This document shows positions 1-8,203 of a stretch of 64,000 bases of DNA, in pieces. This stretch comes from Clostridia bacterium. GTDB lineage: Bacteria > Bacillota > Clostridia > TANB77 > CAG-508. The DNA lies in NCBI GenBank assembly GCA_900759015.1, contig CAAEUE010000019.1, positions 62,001 to 126,000 on the forward strand, given 5' to 3'. Positions within the stretch are counted from its first letter, which is position 1; each line of letters begins with the position of its first letter. The translations under genes were made by a program, and so were the position numbers. Below the pieces are notes generated by a model. It saw only the letters and a program-made list of their open reading frames with translations. It was not told the origin of the DNA and ran no database searches.

Positions 1-384
1 TACTTCTATATCATCGGTTCCTTTTAACCCATCACCTATAATTACATGGCATCCTGTAGAAAATGGACTAAACCCATTTTCATATGCAGCTTCAAGATGA
101 TCTAAAGCATTTTTTCTTTGTCCAACATATAAAGTATTACAATCAGTTAAAAATGGTTTACCTCCTAATTTTTTAACAACATCAACTACAGTTTTTGCAT
201 AATTAGGTCTTAGATAAGCCAAGTTACCTGGTTCTCCAAAATGAATTTTTATTGCAACAAATTTATTTTCAAAATCAATATTTTCAATTCCGGCTTTCTT
301 CATTAATTTTTCTAATTTCTTTTGTAAATTTGTTCCTGGTAATGCTCTAAAATCTGTAAAATACACTTTTGCTTTTTCTTCCAT
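1..384 (-). CDS. DUF362 domain protein, partial (C-terminus outside window)
   Basis: The frame is open from the ATG at 384 down to the window edge, giving the first 128 residues (MEEKAKVYFTDFRALPG...). GGAGG lies 7 nt before the ATG. The N-terminal half shows the DUF362 pattern: KIHFGEPGN near residue 46, then LRPNYAKTVVDVVKKLGGKP and a TDCNTLYVGQR stretch. DUF362 proteins are about 370 residues and often carry a C-terminal ferredoxin domain, which would lie outside the window. It starts 11 nt after the sirtuin stop, so it is probably the last gene seen of a four-gene operon. Family call is confident; the biochemical role of DUF362 is not known. Confidence 0.8.
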   Translation of the reverse strand, partial: MEEKAKVYFTDFRALPGTNLQKKLEKLMKKAGIENIDFENKFVAIKIHFGEPGNLAYLRPNYAKTVVDVVKKLGGKPFLTDCNTLYVGQRKNALDHLEAAYENGFSPFSTGCHVIIGDGLKGTDDIEV

Positions 385-395
385 CTTTATTCCTC

Positions 396-1100
396 CTAAA
401 TATTTTTAAATATATTTCCTAAACTATCTTTAATAACTAAATTTGCCACATTATCAAAAGGAGTAGCATCTTTATTTATTAAAATCAAGTTGTTTCCATT
501 GTAATATCTAATAAGTCCACTTGCAGGATACACTGTTAATGATGTTCCTCCAACGATTAATGTATCACAATTAGAAATTTGATATATAGCCTCTTCTAAT
601 ATATCTTCATTTAACCCCTCTTCATATAAAACAACATCAGGTTTAATAATTCCTCCACATGTACATTTTGGAACACCTACTGAATTAAACACATATTCTG
701 CATCATAAAATTTACCACATTTCATACAATAATTTCTATGTACACTTCCATGAAGCTCTAAAACATTTTTTGAACCAGCTTTTTGATGCAATCCATCAAT
801 ATTCTGAGTTACTACTGCTTTTAATATTCCTTTTTGTTCTAATTCTGCAAGCTTTATATGTGTAATATTTGGTTTATATTTTAACGCATTCATTTTATCT
901 TTATAAAATTCATAAAATTCTTCGGTATGATTAATAAAAAAAGTATGGCTTAATATTTCTTCTGGAGGATATTTATATTGCCGATTATATAGCCCATCTT
1001 TACTTCTGAAATCAGGAATTCCACTTTCTGTAGAAACTCCAGCTCCACCAAAGAAAACCACACTTTTACTTTTGTTTATAATTTCTTTTAATATGCTCAT
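396..1100 (-). CDS. cobB: NAD-dependent protein deacylase, CobB-type sirtuin
   Basis: Sirtuins use NAD to remove acetyl or other acyl groups from lysines. The 234-residue protein has the Rossmann motif GAGVSTESGIPDFRS at about residue 20, the catalytic TQNIDGLH and LELHGSVH (His base), and four zinc cysteines in CMKC and CTC spaced about 20 residues apart. Length is normal for class III/U bacterial sirtuins. A GTG at 1109 would add three residues, but the AGGTGA Shine-Dalgarno sits just before the ATG at 1100, which is preferred. It lies 9 nt after the upstream gene, within one operon. A second, very different sirtuin is at 59326-60153. Confidence 0.93.
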   Translation of the reverse strand: MSILKEIINKSKSVVFFGGAGVSTESGIPDFRSKDGLYNRQYKYPPEEILSHTFFINHTEEFYEFYKDKMNALKYKPNITHIKLAELEQKGILKAVVTQNIDGLHQKAGSKNVLELHGSVHRNYCMKCGKFYDAEYVFNSVGVPKCTCGGIIKPDVVLYEEGLNEDILEEAIYQISNCDTLIVGGTSLTVYPASGLIRYYNGNNLILINKDATPFDNVANLVIKDSLGNIFKNI

Positions 1101-1109
1101 AAACTTCAC

Positions 1110-2039
1110 CTAATTATTAAAAGATAATAGTTTCTTAATAAATGCAATTAACCTATTTTTATATATAACAGCTAGTGCATTTTGACTATTCTTTTTCTTA
1201 AGTTGCTTTTCCTTTTTATCTAAAGTATCCGTTATTTTTCGGCAAGCTTCTTCATAAAATTTATCTTCTTCTACGACGCCTCTATAACTCTTTAATCCTT
1301 CTAATTTTTGCTTTGTTTCCTGTATTTCTTCTTCATCAGTTATATGAATTGGCATATAATAAAAATAAAATTTCATAATATAATTTTGAATGCTAAAATA
1401 CATTTCTCTTATTTCTTGTTCTACTTTATATAAATCGTCTGTAGTTTTGTAATCCAATATTAGATAATATAATTTTTTAAAATCGCTTGTAAGTCTTTCT
1501 ATATTTCCATTTGAGATTTTATTTATTAATACATAATAGTCATCTTTATTATTTATAACAGTTTCTACAAATTCTTTTCTTCCAACTAAAAAGTCTATTT
1601 GCATAATTAGATTAACTAATAACGCATAATCTTCCTCTATTAAAGAAGATAAGAATATTCCAAATACATTCATTCTTTCTTTTAATTCTTGAGTTAATAG
1701 TTTAGCTGCAAAATTATTTAAAGACTCTTGAAAGCATGTTTGCTCCCTGCCATCTTGTAAAAAATGCAAATATTCCATAACCAAAACTTCATTAATAGAA
1801 TTTGTATGAATTTTATTTGAAAAATATATAACTCCATTTGAATAATAATGAGACATATTTTCATCTTCAAATTTTGCAATTTTTATTTGACATTGCTCTA
1901 ATTTTTTTAATAATTCATCATATTGCTCTTTCAATTTTGGAAATACATTTGTAATTCTTATTGTAATTTCATTTGCTATTTTATTTACTTTATATTGTGG
2001 TATTTCTTCAATTACTTCTTTTATCTTTTGCTCTTCCAT
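1110..2039 (-). CDS. hypothetical protein, helical, possible degenerate zincin
   Basis: I do not recognise the family. The 309 residues are mostly predicted helix, with a coiled-coil-like N-terminus (about residues 30-60, QYDELLKKLEQCQIKIAKFED) and a basic C-terminus. Around residue 85 the text NEVLVMEYLHFLQD resembles the HExxH-hhQ helix of small zinc peptidases, but the first His is Met, so metal binding is doubtful. The ATG follows AGGGG by 6 nt. Its stop is 9 nt before the sirtuin start and it is probably co-transcribed with it. No signal peptide or membrane segment is seen. Confidence 0.75.
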   Translation of the reverse strand: MEEQKIKEVIEEIPQYKVNKIANEITIRITNVFPKLKEQYDELLKKLEQCQIKIAKFEDENMSHYYSNGVIYFSNKIHTNSINEVLVMEYLHFLQDGREQTCFQESLNNFAAKLLTQELKERMNVFGIFLSSLIEEDYALLVNLIMQIDFLVGRKEFVETVINNKDDYYVLINKISNGNIERLTSDFKKLYYLILDYKTTDDLYKVEQEIREMYFSIQNYIMKFYFYYMPIHITDEEEIQETKQKLEGLKSYRGVVEEDKFYEEACRKITDTLDKKEKQLKKKNSQNALAVIYKNRLIAFIKKLLSFNN

Positions 2040-2079
2040 TTTCTACCCCTATTATTTATTAATTTTCTTTTGTTATAAA

Positions 2080-2436
2080 TTAATTCTTATTTATTAATAA
2101 TTTTATAATATAATTTTCTTGTTTTCCAATTACATATAATCCTTCTCTTTTCTTTATAAACCAAGATGTTAAATCATTATATTTCTCACCATCTATTATT
2201 AAACCATTAAAATCTGAAGGATTTCTTACTCTATATTTTTCATTTTCTAAATCTATTACAACTGTTTTTATTATTCCTGCTTCTTCTAGCTTTTCTAATT
2301 CTTCCATTCTAGCTTTACTATTTTTTGCAATTTTACTATATTGCCATGTTTTAACAATATAAATTATAGCTCTTAAACTTATAAGAGTAATAGTTGCAAA
2401 TATTGCACTTAATATAATTATAGTATCATCACTCAT
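2080..2436 (-). CDS. small membrane-anchored hypothetical protein
   Basis: 118 residues with one hydrophobic segment at about 6-29, followed by a basic/acidic helix (KNSKARMEELEKLEEAGII) and a cytosolic domain of about 70 residues. The family is not recognised. The ATG follows AAGGAAG. It is the first gene of the minus-strand operon that runs into the 309-residue protein (40 nt gap), the sirtuin and the DUF362 gene. The only functional clue is this company. Confidence 0.7.
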   Translation of the reverse strand: MSDDTIIILSAIFATITLISLRAIIYIVKTWQYSKIAKNSKARMEELEKLEEAGIIKTVVIDLENEKYRVRNPSDFNGLIIDGEKYNDLTSWFIKKREGLYVIGKQENYIIKLLINKN

Positions 2437-2488
2437 AATATTTACTTCCTTATTTTAATATTTACTCGAATTATATCACAATAGAAAT

Positions 2489-2521
2489 AAAAAAAACAGA
2501 TTTATTAAAAAAATCTGTTTT
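2489..2521 (-). terminator. rho-independent terminator of the amidohydrolase gene
   Basis: The inverted repeat AAAACAGATTT / AAATCTGTTTT (2493-2503 and 2511-2521) is followed on the minus strand by a run of Ts. It lies 22 nt past the amidohydrolase stop. Confidence 0.8.
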
Positions 2522-2542
2522 AAGTAAAATTCTCGTAGATTA

Positions 2543-4111
2543 TTATTTTTTTGGAATTTCTGTGAAGTGACTTTTATATATTGTTTTTCCATCCTTTATG
2601 GTTTCTAAAATTTTTATATTTAGGAGTTCATTTTTAGCAACTTTTAATGGATTTTTATCTACAATTATTAAATCTGCTTTCTTTCCAGCTTTTAAACTTC
2701 CTCTTATTTTTTCTTCACCATATTGATATGCAGCATTTATCGTAACAGCTTTTATTGCCTCTAATATAAAAATCTTTTCATCTTCTCCTAGCACTTTACC
2801 AGCTTTTGTTGTTCTATTTACAGCACACCAAATTGTTTCGAACATATCTGGCTCTATAACAGGTGTATCTTGGTGAAAAGTAAACAATATATTTTGTTTT
2901 AAACTTGAACCTGCTGGACTAATATGTTCTGCTCTTTTTATTCCCAAATTTTTTATATGGATATCTCCAAAATAGTATATGTGGCTTATAAAAAAAGAAG
3001 GTATTATATTATATTTTTTTACATCTTCCAATTGGTCTAATCCTAAAAGTTGAGCATGTATCATAACTGGTCTTTTTAATCCTGATACATTTTTAATTGC
3101 ATTTATATATTGTTCTGCTGCTTTATCACCATTACAATGAGCTAATATTTGCAAATTGCTTTGTTTACTACTTTCTAATATTTCTTCTACATCTTCGTCT
3201 TTCATTATTCTATATCCATAATATTCTGGTTCATTTGTATATGCTTCTCTTAACCATGCCGTCTTTGCCTGTGGTGAACCATCTAAAAATATTTTTATTC
3301 CACCTATTTTAAAATTTTTGTTATATTTATTAATATATTCACTATATTCTTTCTTTATTTCATCCACATTTTTATAGTCCATGTATGCAACTATATCAAG
3401 AAATATTTCATTCTTATTTGCCAATAACTTGTATATTTTTGCTAATTCATTTGTTATAACACCTTCTTGTGCCATAGTTATTCCGTGTGATGCATATATT
3501 TCTTGTGCTTCTTTAAACGCATTCATAATTTCTTCTATTTTTGGAAGAGGTATCTTTTTAAGAGAATCAATAAATACATTTTCTTCTAATAATCCTGTAT
3601 CAAAAATAATTCTTCCACCTTCTGGGGCTGCTGTTGTTTTTGTTATGCCTAATTTTTCTAATGCTTTACTATTTGCAATACCATTATGTCTAGATTTATT
3701 TTCTATAATAACAGGAGTATCTGAGAATATTTTATCTAATTCTTGTTTAGTAATATGTTCTCTATTCTTTAATATGTTATTGTCATAGCCATTTACTATA
3801 ATCCATTCATTGGTTCTATTCTCTTTTTTATATTTGGCTAGGCACTTCTTAATTTCTTCTGTACTAGTTAACCCATCTATGGATATCTGCATTAAACTTT
3901 TAGCTAACGCAAATATATGGCTATGAGCATCTATAAATGATGGCATCAATGTATTCCCTTTTAAATCTATTATCTCTGTATTATCATCTGCTAATTTTAT
4001 TATTTCATCTTTAGATCCTGTTTTTATAATTTTATCATTTTCTGTTGCAAGCGCCTCTATATTGTCATTCTCTAGAGTTATAAAATCCCCATTTATATAT
4101 ATCTTCATCAT
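2543..4111 (-). CDS. metal-dependent amidohydrolase, YtcJ-like (amidohydrolase 3 family)
   Basis: About 522 residues, normal for the YtcJ/amidohydrolase-3 family of TIM-barrel hydrolases. The small N-terminal beta domain ends in MPSFIDAHSHIFA, where the HxH metal ligands sit (about residue 65). Later come GGIKIFLDGSPQAKTAW (carbamylated-Lys region) and LAHCNGDKAAEQYI, and the C-terminus carries the usual KAGKKADLIIVDKNPL return strand. The substrate is not predictable. An ATG at 4123 overlaps the Shine-Dalgarno; GGAGG stands 5 nt before the ATG at 4111 and 8 nt before one at 4108, so 4111 is chosen. It is monocistronic with its own terminator. Confidence 0.88.
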   Translation of the reverse strand: MMKIYINGDFITLENDNIEALATENDKIIKTGSKDEIIKLADDNTEIIDLKGNTLMPSFIDAHSHIFALAKSLMQISIDGLTSTEEIKKCLAKYKKENRTNEWIIVNGYDNNILKNREHITKQELDKIFSDTPVIIENKSRHNGIANSKALEKLGITKTTAAPEGGRIIFDTGLLEENVFIDSLKKIPLPKIEEIMNAFKEAQEIYASHGITMAQEGVITNELAKIYKLLANKNEIFLDIVAYMDYKNVDEIKKEYSEYINKYNKNFKIGGIKIFLDGSPQAKTAWLREAYTNEPEYYGYRIMKDEDVEEILESSKQSNLQILAHCNGDKAAEQYINAIKNVSGLKRPVMIHAQLLGLDQLEDVKKYNIIPSFFISHIYYFGDIHIKNLGIKRAEHISPAGSSLKQNILFTFHQDTPVIEPDMFETIWCAVNRTTKAGKVLGEDEKIFILEAIKAVTINAAYQYGEEKIRGSLKAGKKADLIIVDKNPLKVAKNELLNIKILETIKDGKTIYKSHFTEIPKK

Positions 4112-4179
4112 GTCTACCTCCATTTTATAATTTATATAAGTATTTCCAGTTTAATATAATTTAATAACATTATTTTTGA

Positions 4180-4224
4180 TAAAAAAATAGGATTATAGCA
4201 TTATTGATATGCTACAACCCTATT
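4180..4224 (-). terminator. rho-independent terminator of the 45-residue gene
   Basis: A long imperfect hairpin, AATAGGATTATAGCAT paired with ATGCTACAACCCTATT, is followed on the minus strand by TTTTTTT. It starts 5 nt after the stop of the small gene, which supports that gene being real. Confidence 0.8.
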
Positions 4225-4229
4225 GTACG

Positions 4230-4367
4230 TTATGGTTTTCTTAAGCTTTCCTTTTCATGGTTAAGTTTTCTGTCCCTTCTTGAAACAAGCTCCCACTTTC
4301 CATCAGGACCTTTCTTCCACTCCTGCCTATCTTTTGGTTCTACTGACCTCCGATGTTTTCTTCCCAT
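4230..4367 (-). CDS. 45-residue basic hypothetical protein
   Basis: A short ORF (MGRKHRRSVEPKDRQEWKKG...) with GGAGGT 8 nt before its ATG at 4367 and a strong terminator directly after its TAA. About a third of its residues are Lys or Arg, with several Asp and Glu, and there is no hydrophobic segment. Codon choice (CGG, AGG, CCT) and base composition are richer in G+C than its surroundings, which suggests recent acquisition. The family is not recognised. The signal pair around it is the main support. Confidence 0.6.
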   Translation of the reverse strand: MGRKHRRSVEPKDRQEWKKGPDGKWELVSRRDRKLNHEKESLRKP

Positions 4368-4456
4368 AACATATACCTCCTATAAAATTTTACTGCATTA
4401 TATCACTACTTTATAGAGATTTCAAATTTTCTTTATAGATTTTTTTAAAACGGAGA

Positions 4457-4485
4457 AACCGAAGGAATTACATCTTCCTTCGGTT
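4457..4485 (-). terminator. hairpin after the DUF3419 gene
   Basis: A perfect 11-bp stem, AACCGAAGGAA / TTCCTTCGGTT with a 7-nt loop, begins 10 nt past the stop codon. On the minus strand it is followed by TTTCTCCGTTTT, a broken T-tract, so termination may be incomplete. Confidence 0.65.
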
Positions 4486-4494
4486 AGCATTATG

Positions 4495-5496
4495 TTATTG
4501 TAATACCATCACCACATCTGTTGGCGTCTTGTAAAACATAAAACCTCCACCTGTCTTTACGGGAATAATCAAAGTTTTGAAACGTTGTTTTAATTCTGCA
4601 TATAGCATCATCGTATCCAAAATCTGCTTTTTTGCAACAAATTTTGTTTCTTCATCTTTAACATATTCCAAATTAAATACATTTGAAAAATCAGGTTGCT
4701 GAACTCTATCCCACGAATAGAACCATTGCTCTTTCATACCAATCAAATATAGAATTATTTTACCCTTTGGCTTTAAGAATTGTTTCATATGCATAATGTT
4801 TGATATAGTTTCTTGCAAAGGTGTAAAATTATGCAAGTTGGACAAATATATTACATCAAACATTTCTTTAGGGAAATCCGCTTTAAAAATATCATTTTCT
4901 GTTATATAAATTACTGCCTCTTTTAAAGCTTGCTTTGCTTTTGGCCAATGCTCTCTTTCTACATACTTGAACAATAATTTTCTTTCCATATTTTCTAATA
5001 TGTACTGTTCGTTAAGCAAATAGTTCAATCTGATTTCAATTGAACTTTTCTCTGAAAATATCTTTCTCCAAAATACATTCTCTTCTGATGATTCTGCTCT
5101 ACTCAGTATTTTGCTTGCAGTAATACCCGAAAGAGCCTTTGTCGAAGCTCCGATCGCAAAATCGTAAAATTCCTGATAATTATCCAAATTAATCATTGCT
5201 TGATATTTCAGCCAACATATAGGAAGCTGCAATACATTTATATCTACAGCATATATGTTTTTTATTCCAAACAAAGCCATATCTATTGCATTATCAAGAC
5301 TTCCCGCAACAGTTAATACTGTATCAGTGGGGCTTAATATCTCCCTAATATATTGTCCATTCTCATTCGATGACCATGCCGGTGCAATCGTAGTATATGG
5401 ACTACCATCTCTTACATCAAATGTAATATTTCTTTTACTGTTATAAAAAAGATTCCGCATTTGCATAGCAGTTTTAGTTGTATTGATTTTTAACAT
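4495..5496 (-). CDS. DUF3419 family protein, BtaA-like SAM-dependent transferase
   Basis: The 333-residue protein matches the DUF3419 pattern: an N-terminal region DVRDGSPYTTIAPAWSSNENGQY, then a SAM-binding glycine strand DTVLTVAGSLDNAIDMALFG and AVDINVLQ (about residues 58-88), and later DVIYLSNLHNF. In BtaA this fold moves the aminocarboxypropyl group of SAM to diacylglycerol in betaine lipid synthesis; whether this homologue does so is unknown. It stands alone with a weak ribosome binding site and its own hairpin. Codon use (CGG, CCG, GGG) differs from its neighbours, consistent with transfer. Confidence 0.75.
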   Translation of the reverse strand: MLKINTTKTAMQMRNLFYNSKRNITFDVRDGSPYTTIAPAWSSNENGQYIREILSPTDTVLTVAGSLDNAIDMALFGIKNIYAVDINVLQLPICWLKYQAMINLDNYQEFYDFAIGASTKALSGITASKILSRAESSEENVFWRKIFSEKSSIEIRLNYLLNEQYILENMERKLLFKYVEREHWPKAKQALKEAVIYITENDIFKADFPKEMFDVIYLSNLHNFTPLQETISNIMHMKQFLKPKGKIILYLIGMKEQWFYSWDRVQQPDFSNVFNLEYVKDEETKFVAKKQILDTMMLYAELKQRFKTLIIPVKTGGGFMFYKTPTDVVMVLQ

Positions 5497-5586
5497 ATTT
5501 TTCTCCCTTTCAACTTATTTTTTACTTTATTAATTATAGTATTTTTTATGTGTTATGTCAATTTGTTCTGTTTACATCAATACAAT

Positions 5587-5630
5587 AAAAAATCATCCAT
5601 ATTAAGCTTTTTTACTTAATACGAATGATT
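5587..5630 (-). terminator. terminator of the trmL-pfkA operon
   Basis: A 16-bp stem (AATCATCCATATTAAG at 5591-5606 against 5615-5630, with two G-U pairs on the minus strand) is followed by TTTTTTATTG on the minus strand. It is 40 nt past the phosphofructokinase stop. Confidence 0.82.
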
Positions 5631-5670
5631 CCTTTTAAAGATATCTACTAATTCATAATTTAATTTTAAA

Positions 5671-6813
5671 TTAGTCACCTAAACAAATTCCAATATCTCT
5701 TGCTGTTTTTACTAAATCATCGTCCATTGTAACATATCTTACGTTACTTTCTGCTGTACCACCTTGAACAGCACCAATCTCTTTGTTTTCACCAACAACT
5801 ACTTCTAATGGAACACAATCTAATTTTCCATTTTTGATAACTGTTAAAACTCCAAATTTTCCTTCCATTGCAAGTTCCATTGCTTTTGCACCATATTTTG
5901 TAGATAAAACTCTATCATATGCTGTTGGAGTTCCACCTCTTTGCATGTATCCTAAAATTGTACATCTAGAATCTAAACCAGTTAATTCTTTTAGTTCTTT
6001 TGCAACTCTATTTCCTTCTCCACCGAATTTTACGCTTATTCCTGCTTTATTATCTATACCTTCTGCTTCATGTGTTGTTTGTTCTTCATTTATTGGATGA
6101 GCTCCTTCTGATACAACAACAACGCTAAATCTTTTTCCATTTTCTTTTCTTTTATTAATTGCTGCAGCAGCTTTATTTATATCATATGGAATCTCTGGTA
6201 TTAAAGCAACATCTGCACCTCCAGAAATAGCAGACTCTAAAGCTATCCAACCAGCAAATCTCCCCATAACTTCTAGTACCATTATTCTGTCATGTGTTTC
6301 TGCAGTTGTATGTAATCTATCTAAAGCTTCTGTTGCAACGTGAACAGCTGTATTATATCCAAATGTAACATCTGTACAAGCAACATCATTATCTATTGTT
6401 TTTGGAACACCTATTGTGTTAATTCCTTTTAAATATAAGTCTCTTGCAGATTTTTGTGTACTATCTCCACCTAATGTAAATACACAGTCAAATCCTGCTT
6501 CTTTTACATTTCTTACACATTGGTCTGATAAATCTTCATAAGTAACTGTTCCATCTTCATGTTCTACTTTATAATGGAATACTATAGCATTTGTTGAAGA
6601 ACCTATAATAGAACCTCCTTTTGTTAAAATACCAGAAGCTTTTTCGTTTCCATCTAAACGAATGTAATTATTGTTTACAAGACCTCTGTATCCATCAATA
6701 TAACCATAACATTCAATTCCATTTGTTTCACAAGTCTTTTTAATTGCTCTTATAACAGCATTAAAACCTGAAACATCTCCACCATTTGCTAAAATTGCTA
6801 CTTTTTTAATCAT
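5671..6813 (-). CDS. pfkA: 6-phosphofructokinase, phosphoryl donor uncertain
   Basis: It phosphorylates fructose 6-phosphate to the 1,6-bisphosphate in glycolysis. The 380-residue protein has GGDVSGFNAVIRA at the N-terminus, TKGGSIIGSS, LGGDSTQKSA, PKTIDNDVACTD (catalytic Asp), VEVMGR-type LEVMGRFAGW and GYMQRGGTPTAYDR. In ATP enzymes the key site reads GGDG and PGTIDND; here GGDS is combined with the Lys of PKTIDND, which is typical of pyrophosphate or mixed-donor enzymes, so the donor cannot be fixed by reading. It is downstream of trmL (59 nt gap) and ends in a strong terminator. Confidence 0.92.
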   Translation of the reverse strand: MIKKVAILANGGDVSGFNAVIRAIKKTCETNGIECYGYIDGYRGLVNNNYIRLDGNEKASGILTKGGSIIGSSTNAIVFHYKVEHEDGTVTYEDLSDQCVRNVKEAGFDCVFTLGGDSTQKSARDLYLKGINTIGVPKTIDNDVACTDVTFGYNTAVHVATEALDRLHTTAETHDRIMVLEVMGRFAGWIALESAISGGADVALIPEIPYDINKAAAAINKRKENGKRFSVVVVSEGAHPINEEQTTHEAEGIDNKAGISVKFGGEGNRVAKELKELTGLDSRCTILGYMQRGGTPTAYDRVLSTKYGAKAMELAMEGKFGVLTVIKNGKLDCVPLEVVVGENKEIGAVQGGTAESNVRYVTMDDDLVKTARDIGICLGD

Positions 6814-6872
6814 TTAAAAAACCTCCCTAATTGATAAAGTACAAACATAATCACATACTAATATACAGTGAT

Positions 6873-7376
6873 TTAATCTTCCAATAATCTTTCACTTGTT
6901 TCTTTTAAGTGTTCAAAATTAGTATGTCTTAAAACTTCATATGCTAAAATAGAAACAGCATTTGATAAATTTAAACATCTAATTCCATCTATCATTGGAA
7001 TTCTCATAGTTTTATCAATATATTTTTTCATTATATCTTCTGGTAACCCTTTTGTTTCTTTACCAAATAATAAAAATACTTCATCCATATTTTCGTATTT
7101 AGGTTCATCATATCTATGTGTACCTTTAGATGTAATAAAAAACATATTTGTTTGTGTAGGGTCATATTTTTTTAGAAATTCTGCAAAAGAAATATGTTTT
7201 TCTATTTCTAACTTGTCCCAGTAATCTAAACCAGCCCTCTTTAAATATCTATCTGATATTTGAAATCCTAATGGTTCTACTAAATGTAATTTAGCTCCTG
7301 TTGCTGCACAAGTTCTTACAATATTGCCTGTATTTTGTGGTATTTCTGGTTCTACTAGTACAATGTTTAATTTCAT
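6873..7376 (-). CDS. trmL: tRNA (cytidine(34)-2'-O)-methyltransferase TrmL
   Basis: A SPOUT-fold enzyme that methylates the wobble ribose of tRNA-Leu. The 167 residues include the family start NIVLVEPEIPQNTGNIVRTC, LFGKETKGLPEDI (SAM knot) and MIDGIRCLNLSNAVSILAYE at the C-terminus. Length is typical of this minimal SPOUT family. The ATG at 7376 follows AAGGAGG and a good promoter; pfkA follows in the same transcript. Confidence 0.93.
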   Translation of the reverse strand: MKLNIVLVEPEIPQNTGNIVRTCAATGAKLHLVEPLGFQISDRYLKRAGLDYWDKLEIEKHISFAEFLKKYDPTQTNMFFITSKGTHRYDEPKYENMDEVFLLFGKETKGLPEDIMKKYIDKTMRIPMIDGIRCLNLSNAVSILAYEVLRHTNFEHLKETSERLLED

Positions 7377-7401
7377 TTATATGCCTCCTTACGCAAATTA
7401 T

Positions 7402-7430
7402 ATGATATCAATTATATTGTTTTATTTCAA
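7402..7430 (-). promoter_or_regulatory. promoter of trmL-pfkA
   Basis: On the minus strand -35 TTGAAA (7425-7430) and -10 TATCAT (7402-7407) are 17 nt apart, 26 nt before the trmL ATG. Confidence 0.5.
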
Positions 7431-7468
7431 GAGTTTTATTTGAATTTATATAAAATTATTGTATAAAT

Positions 7469-7499
7469 AGAAAAAGTTAGCAGGTTACCCTACTAACTT
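7469..7499 (-). terminator. terminator overlapping the end of the 67-residue ORF
   Basis: The stem AAGTTAGCAGG / CCTACTAACTT is followed by TTTTTC on the minus strand. The stop codon of the small ORF lies inside the stem. Confidence 0.7.
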
Positions 7500-7688
7500 A
7501 TCCTGAAGAAAGAACATTGCAGTTGGAACGCTAAAATATTCTTCCTCGAAAGTTTCTACTACTGTCCAACCTAAAAGTTCTAAATTCTCTTTATTTCTTT
7601 TGTATAAAAGCCTTAAGTTTATATTTATTCTCTCATCCAATATTGGGGGACACTTACCATTTATGGCAATAAATATAATACTTGCCAA
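7485..7688 (-). CDS. small hypothetical protein, start uncertain
   Basis: The ORF encodes up to 67 residues with a TTG start at 7688 and no clear Shine-Dalgarno. A shorter form from a TTG at 7634 would begin at MDERININL. The C-terminal 35 residues (ELLGWTVVETFEEEYFSVP...) look like a folded, conserved sequence, and a terminator overlaps the stop. A TATAAT box at 7707-7712 would leave a leader of only about a dozen bases. It could be a real small protein or the remnant of a longer one. The family is not recognised. Confidence 0.4.
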   Translation of the reverse strand: MASIIFIAINGKCPPILDERININLRLLYKRNKENLELLGWTVVETFEEEYFSVPTAMFFLQDKLVG

Positions 7689-7749
7689 AACACTTGTAAC
7701 ATATTAATTATAGCACTTTTTTTATGTTAAATACACACTTTATAAGCAT

Positions 7750-7776
7750 AAAAAAACGGAGGCTCAAACTCCTCCG
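7750..7776 (-). terminator. terminator of the 105-residue membrane protein gene
   Basis: The stem CGGAGG (7757-7762) / CCTCCG (7771-7776) is followed by TTTTTTT on the minus strand. Confidence 0.8.
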
Positions 7777-7794
7777 ACTTTTCCCTACATATTT

Positions 7795-8112
7795 CTATTT
7801 TTTCTTTCTTCTTTTTTCTTCAAAATATTGGTTTATGTTTCTATAAAACAGTTTATACAATACTTTAGAAAAAAGATATATACCGATTATTGCAATCCAG
7901 AAAAAATGAATTATTATACCTTTAGTGTTCTCCATCATAAACATAGCACTTAAAATTAAAATAAAAATTACATGTCCTATAACTGTTGCAATTTCTATGA
8001 AATTGGATAATATAATATTCTTCCGTTTATATTCTATCCACCAAATTCTTCTTACCACCGCTGTAGTAAGTATAATTATAGCTAAAAAAATAATTGCTTG
8101 TAATATTTTCAT
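7795..8112 (-). CDS. small integral membrane protein, unknown family
   Basis: 105 residues with three hydrophobic segments at about 4-20, 42-62 and 70-90 and a very basic tail (EEKRRKKK), which by the positive-inside rule is cytoplasmic. GGAGGT precedes the ATG. It lies just beyond spoIIIAH but has its own promoter-like TATAAT box and terminator, so it need not belong to the sporulation operon. The family is not recognised. Confidence 0.7.
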   Translation of the reverse strand: MKILQAIIFLAIIILTTAVVRRIWWIEYKRKNIILSNFIEIATVIGHVIFILILSAMFMMENTKGIIIHFFWIAIIGIYLFSKVLYKLFYRNINQYFEEKRRKKK

Positions 8113-8173
8113 ATTGTACCTCCTGCTGTCATAGGGAAAAGATTTTATTCAGCTGTTTTCGGGTTACATATTA

Positions 8174-8202
8174 ATTATACCACTTTATGTAAAATACCGC
8201 AA
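8174..8202 (-). promoter_or_regulatory. promoter candidate for the 105-residue membrane protein
   Basis: Minus-strand -10 TATAAT (8174-8179) and a weak -35 TTGCGG (8197-8202) with 17-nt spacing, just after the spoIIIAH stop. Confidence 0.4.
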
Positions 8203-8203
8203 A

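Noticed and set aside
3097..3788. Plus-strand open frames inside the amidohydrolase gene
   Set aside because: They are antisense shadows with Leu/Ser/Phe-rich low-complexity translations and no ribosome binding sites. The same holds for the other frames opposite known genes.
7485..7712. Leader peptide MLQVFWQVLYLLP before the 67-residue ORF
   Set aside because: No Shine-Dalgarno and no regulatory codon run; likely chance.
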